Assembly: GCA_024304985.1 (NCBI GenBank) | Contig: JAMWZC010000005.1 | Span: forward strand, 170,189-234,188 | Reading direction: 5' to 3' | DNA from: Paracoccaceae bacterium | Lineage (GTDB): Bacteria > Pseudomonadota > Alphaproteobacteria > Rhodobacterales > Rhodobacteraceae | Length of the DNA stretch: 64,000 nt | Shown here: positions 21,213 through 31,932 of the stretch, piece after piece | How positions within the stretch are numbered: the stretch's first letter is position 1 | How the letters are laid out: each line of letters opens with the position of its first letter | The notes under the pieces: model-generated | What the model was told of the DNA's origin: nothing | The model's database searches: none | What the model saw: the letters and a program-made list of their open reading frames with translations, nothing else | Position numbers and translations under genes: made by a program

Positions 21213-22375
21213 CGGATGCGCCCTCTCAGGATGTCTCCGATCTCGCCCTGCGGACGGGTGCGGGTGAAGGCCAGCAGCATGCCGACGGCGATGCCGCCCG
21301 CGATCAGGGACGAGCCACCATAGCTGACGAAGGGCAAGGTCATGCCCTTGGCGGGCAGCAGGCGCACGGCCACGCCCATGTTGATCATCGCCTGCACGCC
21401 GAACATGCAGGCCAGCCCCGTGCCGGCCAGCCGGATGAAGGGATCACGCTCGCGCATCAGACGCAGCAGCGAGCGCACGACCACACTGGCATAGAGCAGG
21501 ATGATGCACAGGACGAGGACAAGGCCATATTCCTCGGCCGCGACGGCGATGATGAAGTCGGTATGCGCGTCAGGCAGCGACCACTTCACCTCGCCCCCGC
21601 CGACGCCGACGCCGAAAAAGCCGCCCTCCTGAATGGCGTTGGTGGCATAGCCCAGCTGCGTGCGCGGGTCCACGTCGGGGGTCAGGAAGCCGTCGATGCG
21701 GCGGGCGAAATGTTCGGAATTCTCATAGGCGAAGGTGCCGCCCAGCACGACCAGCCCGGCCATCGCCACCAGAAGGACCATCGGCGCACCTGCCACGAAA
21801 TACATCACACCCCAGCCGAACAGCACCAGCGCCGCCTGCCCGAAATCGGGTTGAAAGGCCAGCAAAAGCACGATGGCGGCGGCCAGCATCAGCGACCAGA
21901 GGCGACCGGGCGGGCCGTTGATCTCTTGCCCCGCGGCCAGCATCCATGCGGCCACGACGATGAAACCGGGCTTGAGGAATTCGGACGGCTGCACGCTGGC
22001 AAAGCCCAGCGAATACCAGCGCATCGCGCCCTTGCCGAAATCGGTACCGAAGAAGGGCAGCCCGATCAGCGAAATGAAAGCAAGGGTGAAGCCCACCACC
22101 GCCAGACGCCGCACCAGAAGCGGGCTCATCATCGAGGTGAGGAACATCACGATCAGCGCGACGCTGCCGAACATGGCCTGCCGTTCGACATAGTGGAATG
22201 GCGCCAGCCCGTTCTTGGAGGCCAGAGGCGGCGAGGCGGCAAAGCCCAGCAGCAACCCGATTCCGAACAGGATCAGGATGCAGGACATCGACCAGCGGTC
22301 GATGGTGCGCCACCATTTGGGAAGAACAGGCTCTACGTTCCTGACCGGAACCGAGCCATAGACCATCTCTGTCAT
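21209..22375 (-). CDS. ftsW: Septal peptidoglycan polymerase FtsW
   Basis: SEDS-family membrane glycosyltransferase that polymerises lipid II at the septum with FtsI. The 388-residue product has about ten hydrophobic helices. SEDS hallmarks visible are [44 protein letters not shown], and [23 protein letters not shown] at the end. It opens the ftsW-murG-murC run; the 131 bases upstream are shared with an opposite-strand flavoprotein gene and should hold divergent promoters. Confidence 0.95.
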   Translation of the reverse strand: MTEMVYGSVPVRNVEPVLPKWWRTIDRWSMSCILILFGIGLLLGFAASPPLASKNGLAPFHYVERQAMFGSVALIVMFLTSMMSPLLVRRLAVVGFTLAFISLIGLPFFGTDFGKGAMRWYSLGFASVQPSEFLKPGFIVVAAWMLAAGQEINGPPGRLWSLMLAAAIVLLLAFQPDFGQAALVLFGWGVMYFVAGAPMVLLVAMAGLVVLGGTFAYENSEHFARRIDGFLTPDVDPRTQLGYATNAIQEGGFFGVGVGGGEVKWSLPDAHTDFIIAVAAEEYGLVLVLCIILLYASVVVRSLLRLMRERDPFIRLAGTGLACMFGVQAMINMGVAVRLLPAKGMTLPFVSYGGSSLIAGGIAVGMLLAFTRTRPQGEIGDILRGRIR

Positions 22376-22506
22376 GGGTTAACCGCCGTACACTGCCTCG
22401 AATATCGCCCCTTTGCGGGGTCTGGGTGCAAGTGTAGCGCGAAAATAACCGCAATGAAAGCCTTATCCCCTTGCCTTGGCGGGCAAATCGCGCCACCTGC
22501 CCGTCC

Positions 22507-23688
22507 ATGCAGGTTGACACGCTGATCCTTGGTGCCGGAGCCGCGGGGCTGATGGCGGCCGCCCATGCGGGGGGCCGGGTTCTGGTCGTGGATCACGCAA
22601 AGGCACCGGGCGAGAAGATCCGCATTTCCGGCGGTGGGCGGTGCAATTTCACCAACCTGCATGCCAGTCCCGCCAACTTCATCAGCCGCAACCCGCATTT
22701 CTGCAAATCGGCGCTGAAACGCTATACCCAGTGGGATTTTCTGGACCTTGTGGCGCGCCACGGTATCGCATGGCATGAAAAGACCTTGGGGCAGTTGTTC
22801 TGCGACGGGTCAGCGAAAGAGATCGTGGCGATGCTGCTGGCCGAGATGAAGGCGGCAGGTGCGGATCTGTGGCTGTCCACGGCTGTATTGTCCGTGGCGC
22901 GGGATGACGCAGGTTTTGCCGTGACGCTGGAGCGGGAGGGGCGGCAGGTCGTGATGCGGGCCGCGCACCTGATCGTGGCGACGGGCGGCAAGTCGATCCC
23001 CAAGATGGGCGCGACGGGTCTGGCCTATGACATCGCGCGCCAGTTCGGCCATGCGCTGACGGATATCCGCCCTGCTCTTGTGCCCCTGACCTTCCAGCCG
23101 GATCGTTTCGCGCCCTTGGCGGGCGTGGCCTTGCCCGTCACCGCCGCCTGCCACGCGACCAGCTTTGCCGAGGCGATGCTCTTCACCCATCGCGGGCTGT
23201 CGGGTCCTGCCATCCTGCAAATCTCAAGCTATTGGGTCGAGGGCGAAAGTATCCGCGTCAACCTGATGCCCGGCACCGATCCCTATGCGCTGCTGCGCGC
23301 CCAGCGGCAGGAGAGCGGGCGGAGGCAGATGCAGACGGTGCTGGCGCAGATGCTGCCGGGGCGGCTGGCCGATCATCTGGCCACGGATTGGGCGCTGACG
23401 GGCAATCTGGCCGATCAGAACGATGTGAAACTGCGCGCGCTGGCGGATCGCCTGACCGGGTGGGAGCTGACGCCAACGGGGTCTGAGGGCTACCGCACCG
23501 CCGAAGTGACCCTTGGCGGGGTCGATACCGACGGGCTGTCCTCGCAATCCATGATGTCCAAGACCGTGCCCGGCCTCTATTTCATCGGCGAGGCCGTGGA
23601 CGTGACCGGCTGGCTGGGCGGCTACAACTTCCAATGGGCCTGGTCAAGTGGCGTGGCGGCGGGAAGGGATATCGCGGCAAAGGGGTAA
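22507..23688 (+). CDS. HI0933/BaiN-type FAD-dependent oxidoreductase
   Basis: Flavoprotein of the HI0933-like family (often named BaiN or aminoacetone oxidase family), physiological reaction unknown. The start at ATG 22507 places the dinucleotide-binding LGAGAAGLMAAAHAG at the N-terminus; the frame is open 12 codons further back. Family markers are ISGGGRCNFTNLHAS, IVATGGKSIPKMGATG, FTHRGLSGPAILQISSYW and the C-terminal GLYFIGEAVDVTGWLGGYNFQWAWSSG. About 393 residues. It is on the plus strand inside the minus-strand division cluster, between ftsW and murD. Confidence 0.9.
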   Translation: MQVDTLILGAGAAGLMAAAHAGGRVLVVDHAKAPGEKIRISGGGRCNFTNLHASPANFISRNPHFCKSALKRYTQWDFLDLVARHGIAWHEKTLGQLFCDGSAKEIVAMLLAEMKAAGADLWLSTAVLSVARDDAGFAVTLEREGRQVVMRAAHLIVATGGKSIPKMGATGLAYDIARQFGHALTDIRPALVPLTFQPDRFAPLAGVALPVTAACHATSFAEAMLFTHRGLSGPAILQISSYWVEGESIRVNLMPGTDPYALLRAQRQESGRRQMQTVLAQMLPGRLADHLATDWALTGNLADQNDVKLRALADRLTGWELTPTGSEGYRTAEVTLGGVDTDGLSSQSMMSKTVPGLYFIGEAVDVTGWLGGYNFQWAWSSGVAAGRDIAAKG

Positions 23689-23706
23689 GCCGCGCAGGGA
23701 AACCCC

Positions 23707-25110
23707 CTACCCCTTCAGCCCCGCTTTGACCCGTGCCGCGAAATCCTCGCCGCGTTTCTCGAAGTTGTCGTATTGGTCGAAACTCGCCGCCGCAGGGGCC
23801 AGCAAGACCACCTCTCCGGGTTGTGCTTCGGCCATGGCGCGAGCCACCGCTATCTCCATCGTGGTGCAGATTTCCGTCTCCACCTCGGGCAATTGCAGGG
23901 CGAACCCCGCCGCCTCGCGCCCGATGACATAGGCCTTCACCACCGAACCCAATGAGGCGCGCAGACCGTCCAGCCCGCCCTCCTTCTCCAGCCCACCGCA
24001 GATCCAGCGGACCTTGTCGAAAGCCGCCAGCGCCTTGGCGGCGCTGTCCACATTGGTGGCCTTGCTGTCGTTCACATAGCGCACCCCACCCGCCTCGGCG
24101 ATGGTCTGGCTGCGATGCGGCAGGCCCGGATAGCTGGCCAGCCCCGCCTCGATCACGCGCGGCGCCAGTCCCAGCGTGCGGGCTGCGGCATAGGCGGCGC
24201 AGGCGTTCTGGTGGTTATGCGCTCCGGGCAGGCCCTGCATGGGGCGCAGGTCGATGGCGGCCACCTGCTTGCCCTTGCGCCATTCCGCCAAAAACCCCTT
24301 GCGCGCAAAGACATGCCAGCCCGGCCCGGTCAGTTTCTGCGCGGCGGATACACGGATCACCCGGTCATCGGCGGGACCTTCCGAGAGTTGGTTGGCCAGA
24401 TAAAGCCCCTCGACCTCATCCACACCGATCACGGCACGGTCCGGCCCGCCTTCGGCAAAGAGACGCCGCTTGGCCGCGAAATAGCCGCCCATGCCGGCGT
24501 GACGGTCCAGATGGTCGGGGCTGAGATTGGTGAAGACCGCCACATCCGGCGTCAAGGCGCGGGCCAGATCCGTCTGGTAGCTGGACAGTTCCAGCACCAC
24601 GACGCCGCCATCCTCGGGCGGGTCGATATCCAGCACGCCGCGTCCGATATTGCCCGCCAGTTGCGCAGACCGCCCGGCCTGTTCCAGAATGTGATGGATC
24701 AGGGCCGATGTGGTGGATTTGCCGTTGGACCCGGTGATGGCGATGACGCGGGGGGATGTGTCGAAATCCTCCCACTCGCTGACGGCGAGAGAGCGGAAGA
24801 ACAGCCCGATATCGTTATCGACCGGCACCCCCGCCTCATAGGCGGCGCGGATCACCCGGTTGGGTTCGGGGTAGAGATGCGGGATGCCGGGGCTGACGAT
24901 GAGGCTCGCGATGTCATCGAAGGCACCGGCGCGGGTCAGGTCGCGGATGGTGAAACCCTCGGCCTCGGCGCGGTCGCGCGCGGCAGCGTTGTCATCCCAG
25001 CAGACAGGGGTTGCCCCACCCGCCGCAAGGCTGCGCGCCGTGGCCAAACCCGATCGGCCCAGCCCCAATACCGCCAGTGTCTGCCCCTCATGTCCGCGCA
25101 CCGGAATCAT
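23707..25110 (-). CDS. murD: UDP-N-acetylmuramoylalanine-D-glutamate ligase MurD
   Basis: Adds D-glutamate to UDP-MurNAc-L-Ala using ATP. The start at ATG 25110 ([21 protein letters not shown]) gives 467 residues; the frame continues 11 codons upstream without family similarity. The Rossmann-like [16 protein letters not shown] site [52 protein letters not shown] and the end [23 protein letters not shown] are all MurD signatures. It is separated from mraY by the ACT-domain gene and a plus-strand small gene. Confidence 0.96.
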   Translation of the reverse strand: MIPVRGHEGQTLAVLGLGRSGLATARSLAAGGATPVCWDDNAAARDRAEAEGFTIRDLTRAGAFDDIASLIVSPGIPHLYPEPNRVIRAAYEAGVPVDNDIGLFFRSLAVSEWEDFDTSPRVIAITGSNGKSTTSALIHHILEQAGRSAQLAGNIGRGVLDIDPPEDGGVVVLELSSYQTDLARALTPDVAVFTNLSPDHLDRHAGMGGYFAAKRRLFAEGGPDRAVIGVDEVEGLYLANQLSEGPADDRVIRVSAAQKLTGPGWHVFARKGFLAEWRKGKQVAAIDLRPMQGLPGAHNHQNACAAYAAARTLGLAPRVIEAGLASYPGLPHRSQTIAEAGGVRYVNDSKATNVDSAAKALAAFDKVRWICGGLEKEGGLDGLRASLGSVVKAYVIGREAAGFALQLPEVETEICTTMEIAVARAMAEAQPGEVVLLAPAAASFDQYDNFEKRGEDFAARVKAGLKG

Positions 25111-25248
25111 CTGTCGCTCCTGCTGTCTGATCGGTTCAGACAATGCGACGCGCCCTGATGGACCGCAAGGGCGGGCAGAAGATCGCCGATGCTCTGTCTA
25201 TCCGGCCATAAGGTTGGCATCGCGGGCCTGTTGACCTATCTTTGCAGC

Positions 25249-25635
25249 ATGAAAAACGTTGAACGCACTGCCCGCCTTGCCCTTGCAGCCCTTTGCCTGA
25301 CGCTGGCACCGGCCTTTGCCGACCAGACGACACATACCTGGATCCCCGAGGAGATCGCGTTGCCGCAGGACATGGAGATCGTGATCGATCGCAGCATCGG
25401 GTCGGCCAACCGGATGCTGTCCTTCACCACGGACGAAGATCCCGACTCGCTGGCCGATACATGGCGCGCGGCGCTGGAAAAGGGGCCCTATCAGGTGAAA
25501 CCGGCTGCCGAGGGCATGGACCGCCGCCTGATCGAGTTTTCGGGCGGGCGTGTGCAGAACGGGCAGATCAGCTTCATGCATGGCGCTGACAGCACCAGCA
25601 CAACGGTGCAATTCGACGCCTCGATCAACGATTGA
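25249..25635 (+). CDS. Small secreted protein of unknown function
   Basis: A 128-residue product starting at ATG 25249. It has a clear signal peptide: basic MKNVERTAR, hydrophobic LALAALCLTLAPAFA and cleavage after AFA before DQTTHTW. The mature part (about 103 residues) is probably periplasmic and shows no domain known to me; IPEEIALPQDMEIVIDRSIGSANRMLSF is a striking segment. It is transcribed divergently from murD and runs toward the ACT-domain gene. It may be a Rhodobacterales-specific family. Confidence 0.7.
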   Translation: MKNVERTARLALAALCLTLAPAFADQTTHTWIPEEIALPQDMEIVIDRSIGSANRMLSFTTDEDPDSLADTWRAALEKGPYQVKPAAEGMDRRLIEFSGGRVQNGQISFMHGADSTSTTVQFDASIND

Positions 25636-25677
25636 TCCACCGAACAGGCCCCGCAAGGGGCAAGACAGGTTGCCGCC

Positions 25678-26100
25678 TCAGCCTGCCGTGCGGCGCGCCA
25701 GCCCGCGCAGCAGATCCAGCGCCCGCGCGGCATCATCCAGCGGCACGAAGACATGGTCATGGTGATAGGCCGCAACCATGTTGCAAGCGATGCCGTAATC
25801 GGCCAGCACCGAGGCTACGGCGGCGGTCAGCCCGACCCCGTCCAGCGCAGAGTGGACCGACAAGGTGATCCGCCGCATCGCAAGACCCGGCGCGATCCCG
25901 GCGCGCCGCGCGTCCGGCTGCCGCAGGATCAGCGACAGCCCCTCATCCTCGACGAAACTGGCCAAGGCAGCGGCGCGGGTCTCCGCGTCCGCCTGCCCAT
26001 CGCGAAAGGTGCAGAATTCATAGACCTGCGGGTCCGGCACCGGGTTCATCCCCGCGATCATCGCGGCGCGGTCCCGGACAGGGCCGCCGGGCCCTGCCAT
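25678..26100 (-). CDS. ACT-domain protein
   Basis: About 140 residues with an ACT-like C-terminal half: MRRITLSVHSALDGVGLTAAVASVLADYGIACNMVAAYHHDHVFVPLDDAARAL. ACT domains bind small ligands such as amino acids. The N-terminal part CTFRDGQADAETRAAALASFVEDEGLSLIL fits the small stand-alone ACT family seen in proteobacteria. Its ATG overlaps the mraY stop by one base, so it is probably translated with mraY. An inner start at MIAGMNPVPD is possible. No effector can be inferred. Confidence 0.75.
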   Translation of the reverse strand: MAGPGGPVRDRAAMIAGMNPVPDPQVYEFCTFRDGQADAETRAAALASFVEDEGLSLILRQPDARRAGIAPGLAMRRITLSVHSALDGVGLTAAVASVLADYGIACNMVAAYHHDHVFVPLDDAARALDLLRGLARRTAG

Positions 26101-27182
26101 CAGCGCACCTTGAGCGTGGCCAGACCGATCATGGCAAGGATCAGCGAGATGATCCAGAAGCGGATCACGATGGTGGATTCCGCCCAGCCCTTCTTCTCGT
26201 AATGGTGATGGATCGGGGCCATCAGGAAGACGCGTTTCCCGGTGCGTTTGAAGTAAAGCACCTGGATGATCACGCTCAGCGCCTCGACCACGAAAAGGCC
26301 GCCGACGATGGCCAGCACGATCTCGTGCTTGGTGGAGACGGCGATGGCCCCCAGCGCGCCGCCCAGAGCCAGCGACCCGGTATCGCCCATGAAAACCGCA
26401 GCGGGCGGAGCGTTATACCACAAAAAGCCCAACCCCCCGCCGATCAGACCGGCGACAAAGACCAGAATCTCGCCCGTGCCGGGGACGTAATGGACGTCCA
26501 GATACTCGGTAAAGTCCACGCGCCCCACCGCATAGGCGATGATGCCCAGCGTTCCGGACGCGATCATCACGGGCATGATGGCCAGCCCGTCCAGACCATC
26601 GGTCAGGTTCACCGCATTGGCCGCCCCCACGATCACGATCATCGCGAAGGGCACGAACAGAAAGCCAAGGTTCAGCAGGGTTTCCTTGAACACCGGGAAG
26701 GCCAGCTTGTTGGTCAGCGCATCGGGGTGGTATTGCGCGGCCCAATAGCCAGCAATGGCCGCGACCAGCAGACCCAGCGCCATGCGCACCTTGCCGGAGA
26801 CACCCTTGGTGTTCTGCTTGGAGACCTTGGCATAGTCATCGGCAAAGCCGATGGCGGCGAAGGACATGGTGACGAAAAGCACGATCCAGATGAACGGGTT
26901 GTCCAGCCGCGCCCACATCAGGGTCGAGGTCAGCAGCGCGCCCACGATCAGCAGGCCCCCCATCGTGGGCGTGCCCGCCTTGACGAAATGCCCTTCGGGG
27001 CCATCGTTGCGGATCGGCTGGCCCTTGCCCTGCCGCTTGCGCAGCACGTTGATCAGGGGACGGCCGAACAGGAAGCCGAAGATCAGCGCGGTCATGAAGG
27101 ACCCGCCCGCCCGGAAGGTGATATAGCGGAACAGGTTGAAGAAATCGCCGCCGTCCGAAAGCGCGGTCAACCAGTAAAGCAT
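26100..27182 (-). CDS. mraY: Phospho-MurNAc-pentapeptide translocase MraY
   Basis: Ten-helix inner-membrane enzyme that transfers phospho-MurNAc-pentapeptide to undecaprenyl phosphate to form lipid I. The 360-residue product shows [14 protein letters not shown], the catalytic aspartates in [51 protein letters not shown] and the late [14 protein letters not shown] histidine loop. It directly follows murF and overlaps the ACT gene. Confidence 0.98.
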   Translation of the reverse strand: MLYWLTALSDGGDFFNLFRYITFRAGGSFMTALIFGFLFGRPLINVLRKRQGKGQPIRNDGPEGHFVKAGTPTMGGLLIVGALLTSTLMWARLDNPFIWIVLFVTMSFAAIGFADDYAKVSKQNTKGVSGKVRMALGLLVAAIAGYWAAQYHPDALTNKLAFPVFKETLLNLGFLFVPFAMIVIVGAANAVNLTDGLDGLAIMPVMIASGTLGIIAYAVGRVDFTEYLDVHYVPGTGEILVFVAGLIGGGLGFLWYNAPPAAVFMGDTGSLALGGALGAIAVSTKHEIVLAIVGGLFVVEALSVIIQVLYFKRTGKRVFLMAPIHHHYEKKGWAESTIVIRFWIISLILAMIGLATLKVR

Positions 27183-28631
27183 CTAATCTGTCCCTTTGTC
27201 CGATTGCGGCGCGGCATGGCCCAGTTTGCGCAGCGCGTCAACCACCAGACTGACCTTGCTGCCCTTCGATCCTTTCACCAGCAGGATATCCCCTGCGTCC
27301 ACCAGCCGATGCGCCCGTGCCGCCAGCGCATCCGCGCTTTCGGCCCAGTCGCCGCGCTTGGCCTGTGGCAGCGCCTCCCACAGGGCGCGCATCCGGTGGC
27401 CGACACAATGCACAAGGCTGAGCTTGGCCATATGCGGCGAGGCGGCAAGCCCTTCGTGCAGCGCGATTTCGTCGGGGCCGAGTTCGAGCATGTCCCCCAG
27501 CACGGCGATGCGGCGACCCTGCTTGACGCGGCCCAGACCGTCACGCGGCGCGGCGGCGGCCAGCACTTCGAGCGAGGCCTCCATCGAGGTGGGGTTCGCG
27601 TTGAACGCGTCGTCGATCAGGTCGAAATAGAGATCATCCGTCAGCGGATCGAGAAGATAGCGTTCCCGCGTGCCGCGCCCGGCGGGCGGCTGCCACGATC
27701 CCAGATCATTGGCCGCCAGAACCGGGTTCAGATGCAGCGCATGGGCGACCGCCATCACGCCCATCGCGTTGACCGCGAAATGCCGCCCCGGCGCGTGGAC
27801 CTTGAACAGCACAGGTCGCCGCCACGCGCGCCCATGCACGACCGTGGTCTGGTCGCAGAGCGTGATCTCGGTCACGCGGTGATGCACGCCGGGTGTTTCG
27901 CCGAATGTGATCGTGCGCGCAGCATGGCGCTTGGCCCAGTCCATCAGGATGGGCGAGGTGGCCAGATCCCCGTTCAGCACCGCCACGCCGCCCGGTTCCA
28001 ACCCCGTCAGGATCGAGGCTTTCTCATGGGCGATGCCGTCCAGATTCTCGAAGGCCTCAAGATGCGCTGCGGCGACGATCGTGACCATGGCCACATGGGG
28101 CCGTGCCATCTGTGCCAGAGGCGCGATCTCGCCGGGGTGGTTCATGCCGATCTCGATCACCGCGAATTCGGTGTCGGCGGGCATCCGCGCCAGCGTCAGC
28201 GGCACGCCCCAGTGGTTGTTGTAGCTGGCTTCCGCCGCATGGGTGCGCCCCTGCCCTGACAGGACGCAGCGCAGCATTTCCTTGGTCGAGGTCTTGCCCA
28301 CCGATCCGGTCACGGCCACGACGCGGGCTGTCGTGCGGGCACGGGCCGCGCGGCCCATATCCTCAAGCCCGCGCAGCACATCCGGCACGATCAGCAAGGG
28401 GGCATCGGCGGCCACGCCGTCGGGGCGATGCGTGACCAAGGCTGCTGCCGCGCCCTTGGCCAGGGCCTGGGCCACGAATTCGTGCCCATCCCGCGCCGCC
28501 TTCAGCGCCACAAACAGATCACCGGGCTGGATCGTGCGCGTGTCGATGGACACACCCATCGCCTGCCAGTCAGCGGTTGACTGCCCCCCAGTCGCGGCCA
28601 CGGCCTCGGCGGCTGTCCAGAGAGGGGTCAT
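27183..28631 (-). CDS. murF: UDP-MurNAc-tripeptide-D-alanyl-D-alanine ligase MurF
   Basis: Adds D-Ala-D-Ala to UDP-MurNAc-tripeptide. The 482-residue product has an N-terminal substrate domain (VSIDTRTIQPGDLFVAL), the ATP site AVTGSVGKTSTKEMLR, NNHWGVPLTLARMP, IEIGMNHPGEI and FNANPTSMEASLEVL. The ATG overlaps the murE stop as ATGA and its stop abuts the mraY start. Context and motifs are unambiguous. Confidence 0.97.
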   Translation of the reverse strand: MTPLWTAAEAVAATGGQSTADWQAMGVSIDTRTIQPGDLFVALKAARDGHEFVAQALAKGAAAALVTHRPDGVAADAPLLIVPDVLRGLEDMGRAARARTTARVVAVTGSVGKTSTKEMLRCVLSGQGRTHAAEASYNNHWGVPLTLARMPADTEFAVIEIGMNHPGEIAPLAQMARPHVAMVTIVAAAHLEAFENLDGIAHEKASILTGLEPGGVAVLNGDLATSPILMDWAKRHAARTITFGETPGVHHRVTEITLCDQTTVVHGRAWRRPVLFKVHAPGRHFAVNAMGVMAVAHALHLNPVLAANDLGSWQPPAGRGTRERYLLDPLTDDLYFDLIDDAFNANPTSMEASLEVLAAAAPRDGLGRVKQGRRIAVLGDMLELGPDEIALHEGLAASPHMAKLSLVHCVGHRMRALWEALPQAKRGDWAESADALAARAHRLVDAGDILLVKGSKGSKVSLVVDALRKLGHAAPQSDKGTD

Positions 28632-30124
28632 GCCAGCCTCCCGTCCAAGGCGGCCACGGCCACGCTGGCCTGTTCCACATCGTCGAAAGGCAGGACCATA
28701 TCGCCGACGGTCTGGCCGGTCTCATGTCCCTTGCCCGCAATCAGCAGCGCGTCGCCCGGACCCAGCGCATCGACGCCGCGCAGGATCGCTTCGGCGCGGT
28801 CGCCCACCTCGCGCACATGCACGCGAGCCTCGGCCGGAATGCCCGCCATGACGGCGGCACGGATCAGGGCCGGATCTTCCGAGCGAGGGTTGTCATCGGT
28901 CACGATCACCTCATCGGCATGTTCCGCCGCCGCCGCCCCCATCAGGGGCCGCTTGGTCGTGTCGCGGTCGCCGCCTGCGCCCACGATGGCCACGAGGCGG
29001 CCCATGACATGCGGACGCATCGCCTTGAGCGCGGTCGCCACTGCATCGGGGGTGTGGGCATAATCCACAAAGACCGCCGCCCCGTTCTGACGTGTCGCGG
29101 CCAGCTGCATCCGGCCCCGCACGGTTGTCAGATGCGGCAAAGTCTCGAACACGCGGTCGGGATCGGCCCCGCAGGCGATGACCAACCCGGCGGCCAGCAG
29201 CACGTTTTCGGCCTGAAACCCGCCCAGAAGCGCCAGATCGGCGCTGTAGGTCTTGCCTCTGAACCGGATCAGGATGGTCTGCCCCGTCGCATCGAACCGC
29301 TGCGAGACCAGATGCAGATCGGCCCCTTCGCGGCGGCCGACTGTGATGACCTCCTGCCCGCGGGTGCGCGCAACACCTGCCATCTGATGGCCATAGCCGT
29401 CGTCGATATTGATCACCGCGGTGCCATCCACCGGCAAGACGCGACCGAACAGCCCGGCCTTGGCGTTGAAATAATCCGCAAAATCAGGGTGATAATCCAG
29501 ATGATCCTGCGTCAGGTTGGTGAAGCCTGCCGCCATCAGCTGCACCCCGTCCAGACGCCGCTGCGCCAGACCGTGGCTTGACGCCTCCATCGCGGCATGG
29601 GTGACGCCTGCGGCGGCGGCCTCGGCCAGCACGCGGTGCAGGGTGATGGGTTCGGGGGTGGTGTGCTGAAGCGGGGCCTCATACGCGCCCTCGACCCCGG
29701 TCGTGCCAAGATTGACAGCCGGCAGATCCAACGCCTCCCAGATCTGACGGGTGAAGGTGGACACCGATGTCTTGCCATTGGTCCCGGTCACGGCGACCAT
29801 CGTGGCAGGCTGCGCCCCGAACCAGAGGGCGGCGGCATAGGCCAATGCCTGACGCGGGTCTTCTGCCACGATCAGCGCGGCCTGTGATGCGGCCAGTTCG
29901 GCGGCGGCGATACGCGCGCCTTCCGCGTCGGTCAGGATCGCGCCCGCCCCCATCCGCAGGGCATATTGGATGAATTCCCCCCCGTGCATCCTTGTGCCCG
30001 GAAGCGCCGCGAACAGGAAGCCATCCTTGACCTGACGGCTGTCCACGGCAAGGCCGGTGATCTGCGCCTCGCGCCCCGATTTGGCGGTCAGGCCAAGCTG
30101 CGCCAAAGATTTTGCCTGCCCCAC
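28628..30124 (-). CDS. murE: UDP-MurNAc-L-Ala-D-Glu:meso-diaminopimelate ligase MurE
   Basis: Adds meso-diaminopimelate to the muropeptide precursor. The start is a GTG at 30124 with AGGGG upstream; no nearby ATG fits better. The 498-residue product has VDSRQVKDGFLFAAL, ATP site AVTGTNGKTSVSTFTRQIW, MEASSHGLAQRRLDGV and the DNPRSEDP motif that marks diaminopimelate rather than lysine specificity, so the wall should be DAP-type. It overlaps murF and follows ftsI by 23 bases. Confidence 0.97.
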   Translation of the reverse strand: MGQAKSLAQLGLTAKSGREAQITGLAVDSRQVKDGFLFAALPGTRMHGGEFIQYALRMGAGAILTDAEGARIAAAELAASQAALIVAEDPRQALAYAAALWFGAQPATMVAVTGTNGKTSVSTFTRQIWEALDLPAVNLGTTGVEGAYEAPLQHTTPEPITLHRVLAEAAAAGVTHAAMEASSHGLAQRRLDGVQLMAAGFTNLTQDHLDYHPDFADYFNAKAGLFGRVLPVDGTAVINIDDGYGHQMAGVARTRGQEVITVGRREGADLHLVSQRFDATGQTILIRFRGKTYSADLALLGGFQAENVLLAAGLVIACGADPDRVFETLPHLTTVRGRMQLAATRQNGAAVFVDYAHTPDAVATALKAMRPHVMGRLVAIVGAGGDRDTTKRPLMGAAAAEHADEVIVTDDNPRSEDPALIRAAVMAGIPAEARVHVREVGDRAEAILRGVDALGPGDALLIAGKGHETGQTVGDMVLPFDDVEQASVAVAALDGRLA

Positions 30125-30147
30125 CGCGCGCCCCTGCCCTTGCCGTC

Positions 30148-31932
30148 TCAGTTCGATGTCAGCGTTATACCAGTCAATTCCGCCGGTTCAATCTCGGGTC
30201 GCAGCCCCAGCAGCGGTGCGACGCGGCGGATCACCTCGGCGGCGACCGGCACGGCGGTCCAGCCCGCTGTCCGGCGCGGCTCGGACCCCGAGGTCTCGAC
30301 CGCCTCGTCCAGCGTGACGATCAGCACGTATTTGGGATCATGTGCCGGGAAGGTCGCGGCAAAAGTGGCCAGAACCTTGTCCGTCTCGTAGCCGCGCCCG
30401 TCGATGCGGGGCTTGTCGGCGCTGCCGGTCTTGCCGCCCACCGCATAGCCCGGCACATCGCCGAAGCTGGCGGTGCCCTGACTGACGGTCAGGCGCAGCA
30501 TGCGCCGCAACTGTTCCGATGTCTTCTCCGAGATGACGCGCGGGCCGAACTGCGGGCCATTCTGCTTGAGAAGGGTCGGCTCGACCTTGGTGCCACCATT
30601 GACCATCGTCGCATAGGCCGCCGCCAGATGCAGCGGCGTGGCCGAGATGCCGTGCCCATAGGAGATCGTCATGGTCGACAGTTCCGACCAGCGCGGCGGC
30701 AGAAGCGGTTTGCCGCCACGGGCTTCGACCATCTCGAATTTCGTGGTCTCCAGCAGACCCAACTGACCCAGAAACGCACGCTGCCGCTCGGCGCCGATAT
30801 CGATGGCGATCCGCGCGGTGCCCACGTTCGAGGATTTCTCGATCACCTTGGACACGGTCAGTTCGGGCCCATAATTGCGGAAGTCGCTGATCCGGTGGCG
30901 GCCCCATGTCATGGGGGATTTGGTGTTGATGATCGTGTCGGGCGTCACCATCCCCATTTCCAGTGCCTGCGCCACGGTGAAGATCTTGAAGGTGGAGCCC
31001 AGTTCATAGACCCCCTGCACCACGCGGTTGAACAGCGGGCTGTCATCGGGCCGGCCTTGGGTGGGCGCGACGGGGCGGTCGTTCGGATCGAAATCGGGCA
31101 GCGACGCGATCGAAATCACCTCGCCCGTATGCACATCCATCAGAACGGCCGCGGCGCCCTTTGCGTTCAGCAGACGCATGCCTCCGGCCAGCACCTCTTC
31201 GGTGGCGGCCTGAATCGTCAGGTCCAGCGACAGTTCCAGCGGCTGACCGGCGCGCGCGGGATCGCGCAGCTGTTCGTCGAATTGCCGTTCGACCCCGGCC
31301 ACACCGATCACCTCGGCGGCATGCACGCCCTCGCGACCGAAACCCGCGCCCCCCAGAACATGGGCGGCCAGCGTGCCATTGGGATAAAGGCGCATGTCGC
31401 GCGGCCCGAACAACAGGCCCGGATCGCCGATGTCATGCACAGCCTGCTGCTGTTCCGGGCTGAGGCGGCGTTTGACCCAGAGGAATTTGCGCGTGCCGGT
31501 GAAATCGCGGATCAGCCGGTCGCGGTCCAGATCGGGGAAGATGCGCGCCAGTTCCGTGGCCGCGTGTTCGGGATCGACCATCAGCGGCGGCTGGGCATAA
31601 AGCGAAAAGGTTTCCAGATTGGTGGCCAGAATCCGTCCCTGACGGTCCACGATATCGGCCCGCAGCGCCTGAATCTCGGCCCCCGCCGCGCTGGCGCGCG
31701 GCTCGCTCGGCTCGGACGCGGCCAGCAGCGCCATCCGCCCGCCCACCATCGCAAAGGCGCAGACGAAGAACACGCCCAGCATCAGCAGACGCCCTTCGGC
31801 GCGCTGGCGGGCGCGGTCGCGCATCTCTTCGTGGCGCAGGCGCAGGTTCTCGCGCTCGATCGCATCGGGGTTCTCGCCCTTGGCGCGGGCTTCCAGAACG
31901 CGGGCCAGCGGGCGCAGCGGCGTGCGGATCAT
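30148..31932 (-). CDS. ftsI: Division-specific transpeptidase FtsI (PBP3)
   Basis: Class B penicillin-binding protein that crosslinks septal peptidoglycan. The 594-residue product has a cytoplasmic start, a membrane anchor (LLMLGVFFVCAFAMVGGRMALL), a PBP dimer domain and a transpeptidase domain. The three active-site motifs are visible: STFK in YELGSTFKIFTVAQ, SSN in EKSSNVGTARIA and KTG in GGKTGSADKP. The ATG overlaps the ftsL stop. A C-terminal PASTA domain is not seen, as usual for FtsI. Confidence 0.97.
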   Translation of the reverse strand: MIRTPLRPLARVLEARAKGENPDAIERENLRLRHEEMRDRARQRAEGRLLMLGVFFVCAFAMVGGRMALLAASEPSEPRASAAGAEIQALRADIVDRQGRILATNLETFSLYAQPPLMVDPEHAATELARIFPDLDRDRLIRDFTGTRKFLWVKRRLSPEQQQAVHDIGDPGLLFGPRDMRLYPNGTLAAHVLGGAGFGREGVHAAEVIGVAGVERQFDEQLRDPARAGQPLELSLDLTIQAATEEVLAGGMRLLNAKGAAAVLMDVHTGEVISIASLPDFDPNDRPVAPTQGRPDDSPLFNRVVQGVYELGSTFKIFTVAQALEMGMVTPDTIINTKSPMTWGRHRISDFRNYGPELTVSKVIEKSSNVGTARIAIDIGAERQRAFLGQLGLLETTKFEMVEARGGKPLLPPRWSELSTMTISYGHGISATPLHLAAAYATMVNGGTKVEPTLLKQNGPQFGPRVISEKTSEQLRRMLRLTVSQGTASFGDVPGYAVGGKTGSADKPRIDGRGYETDKVLATFAATFPAHDPKYVLIVTLDEAVETSGSEPRRTAGWTAVPVAAEVIRRVAPLLGLRPEIEPAELTGITLTSN

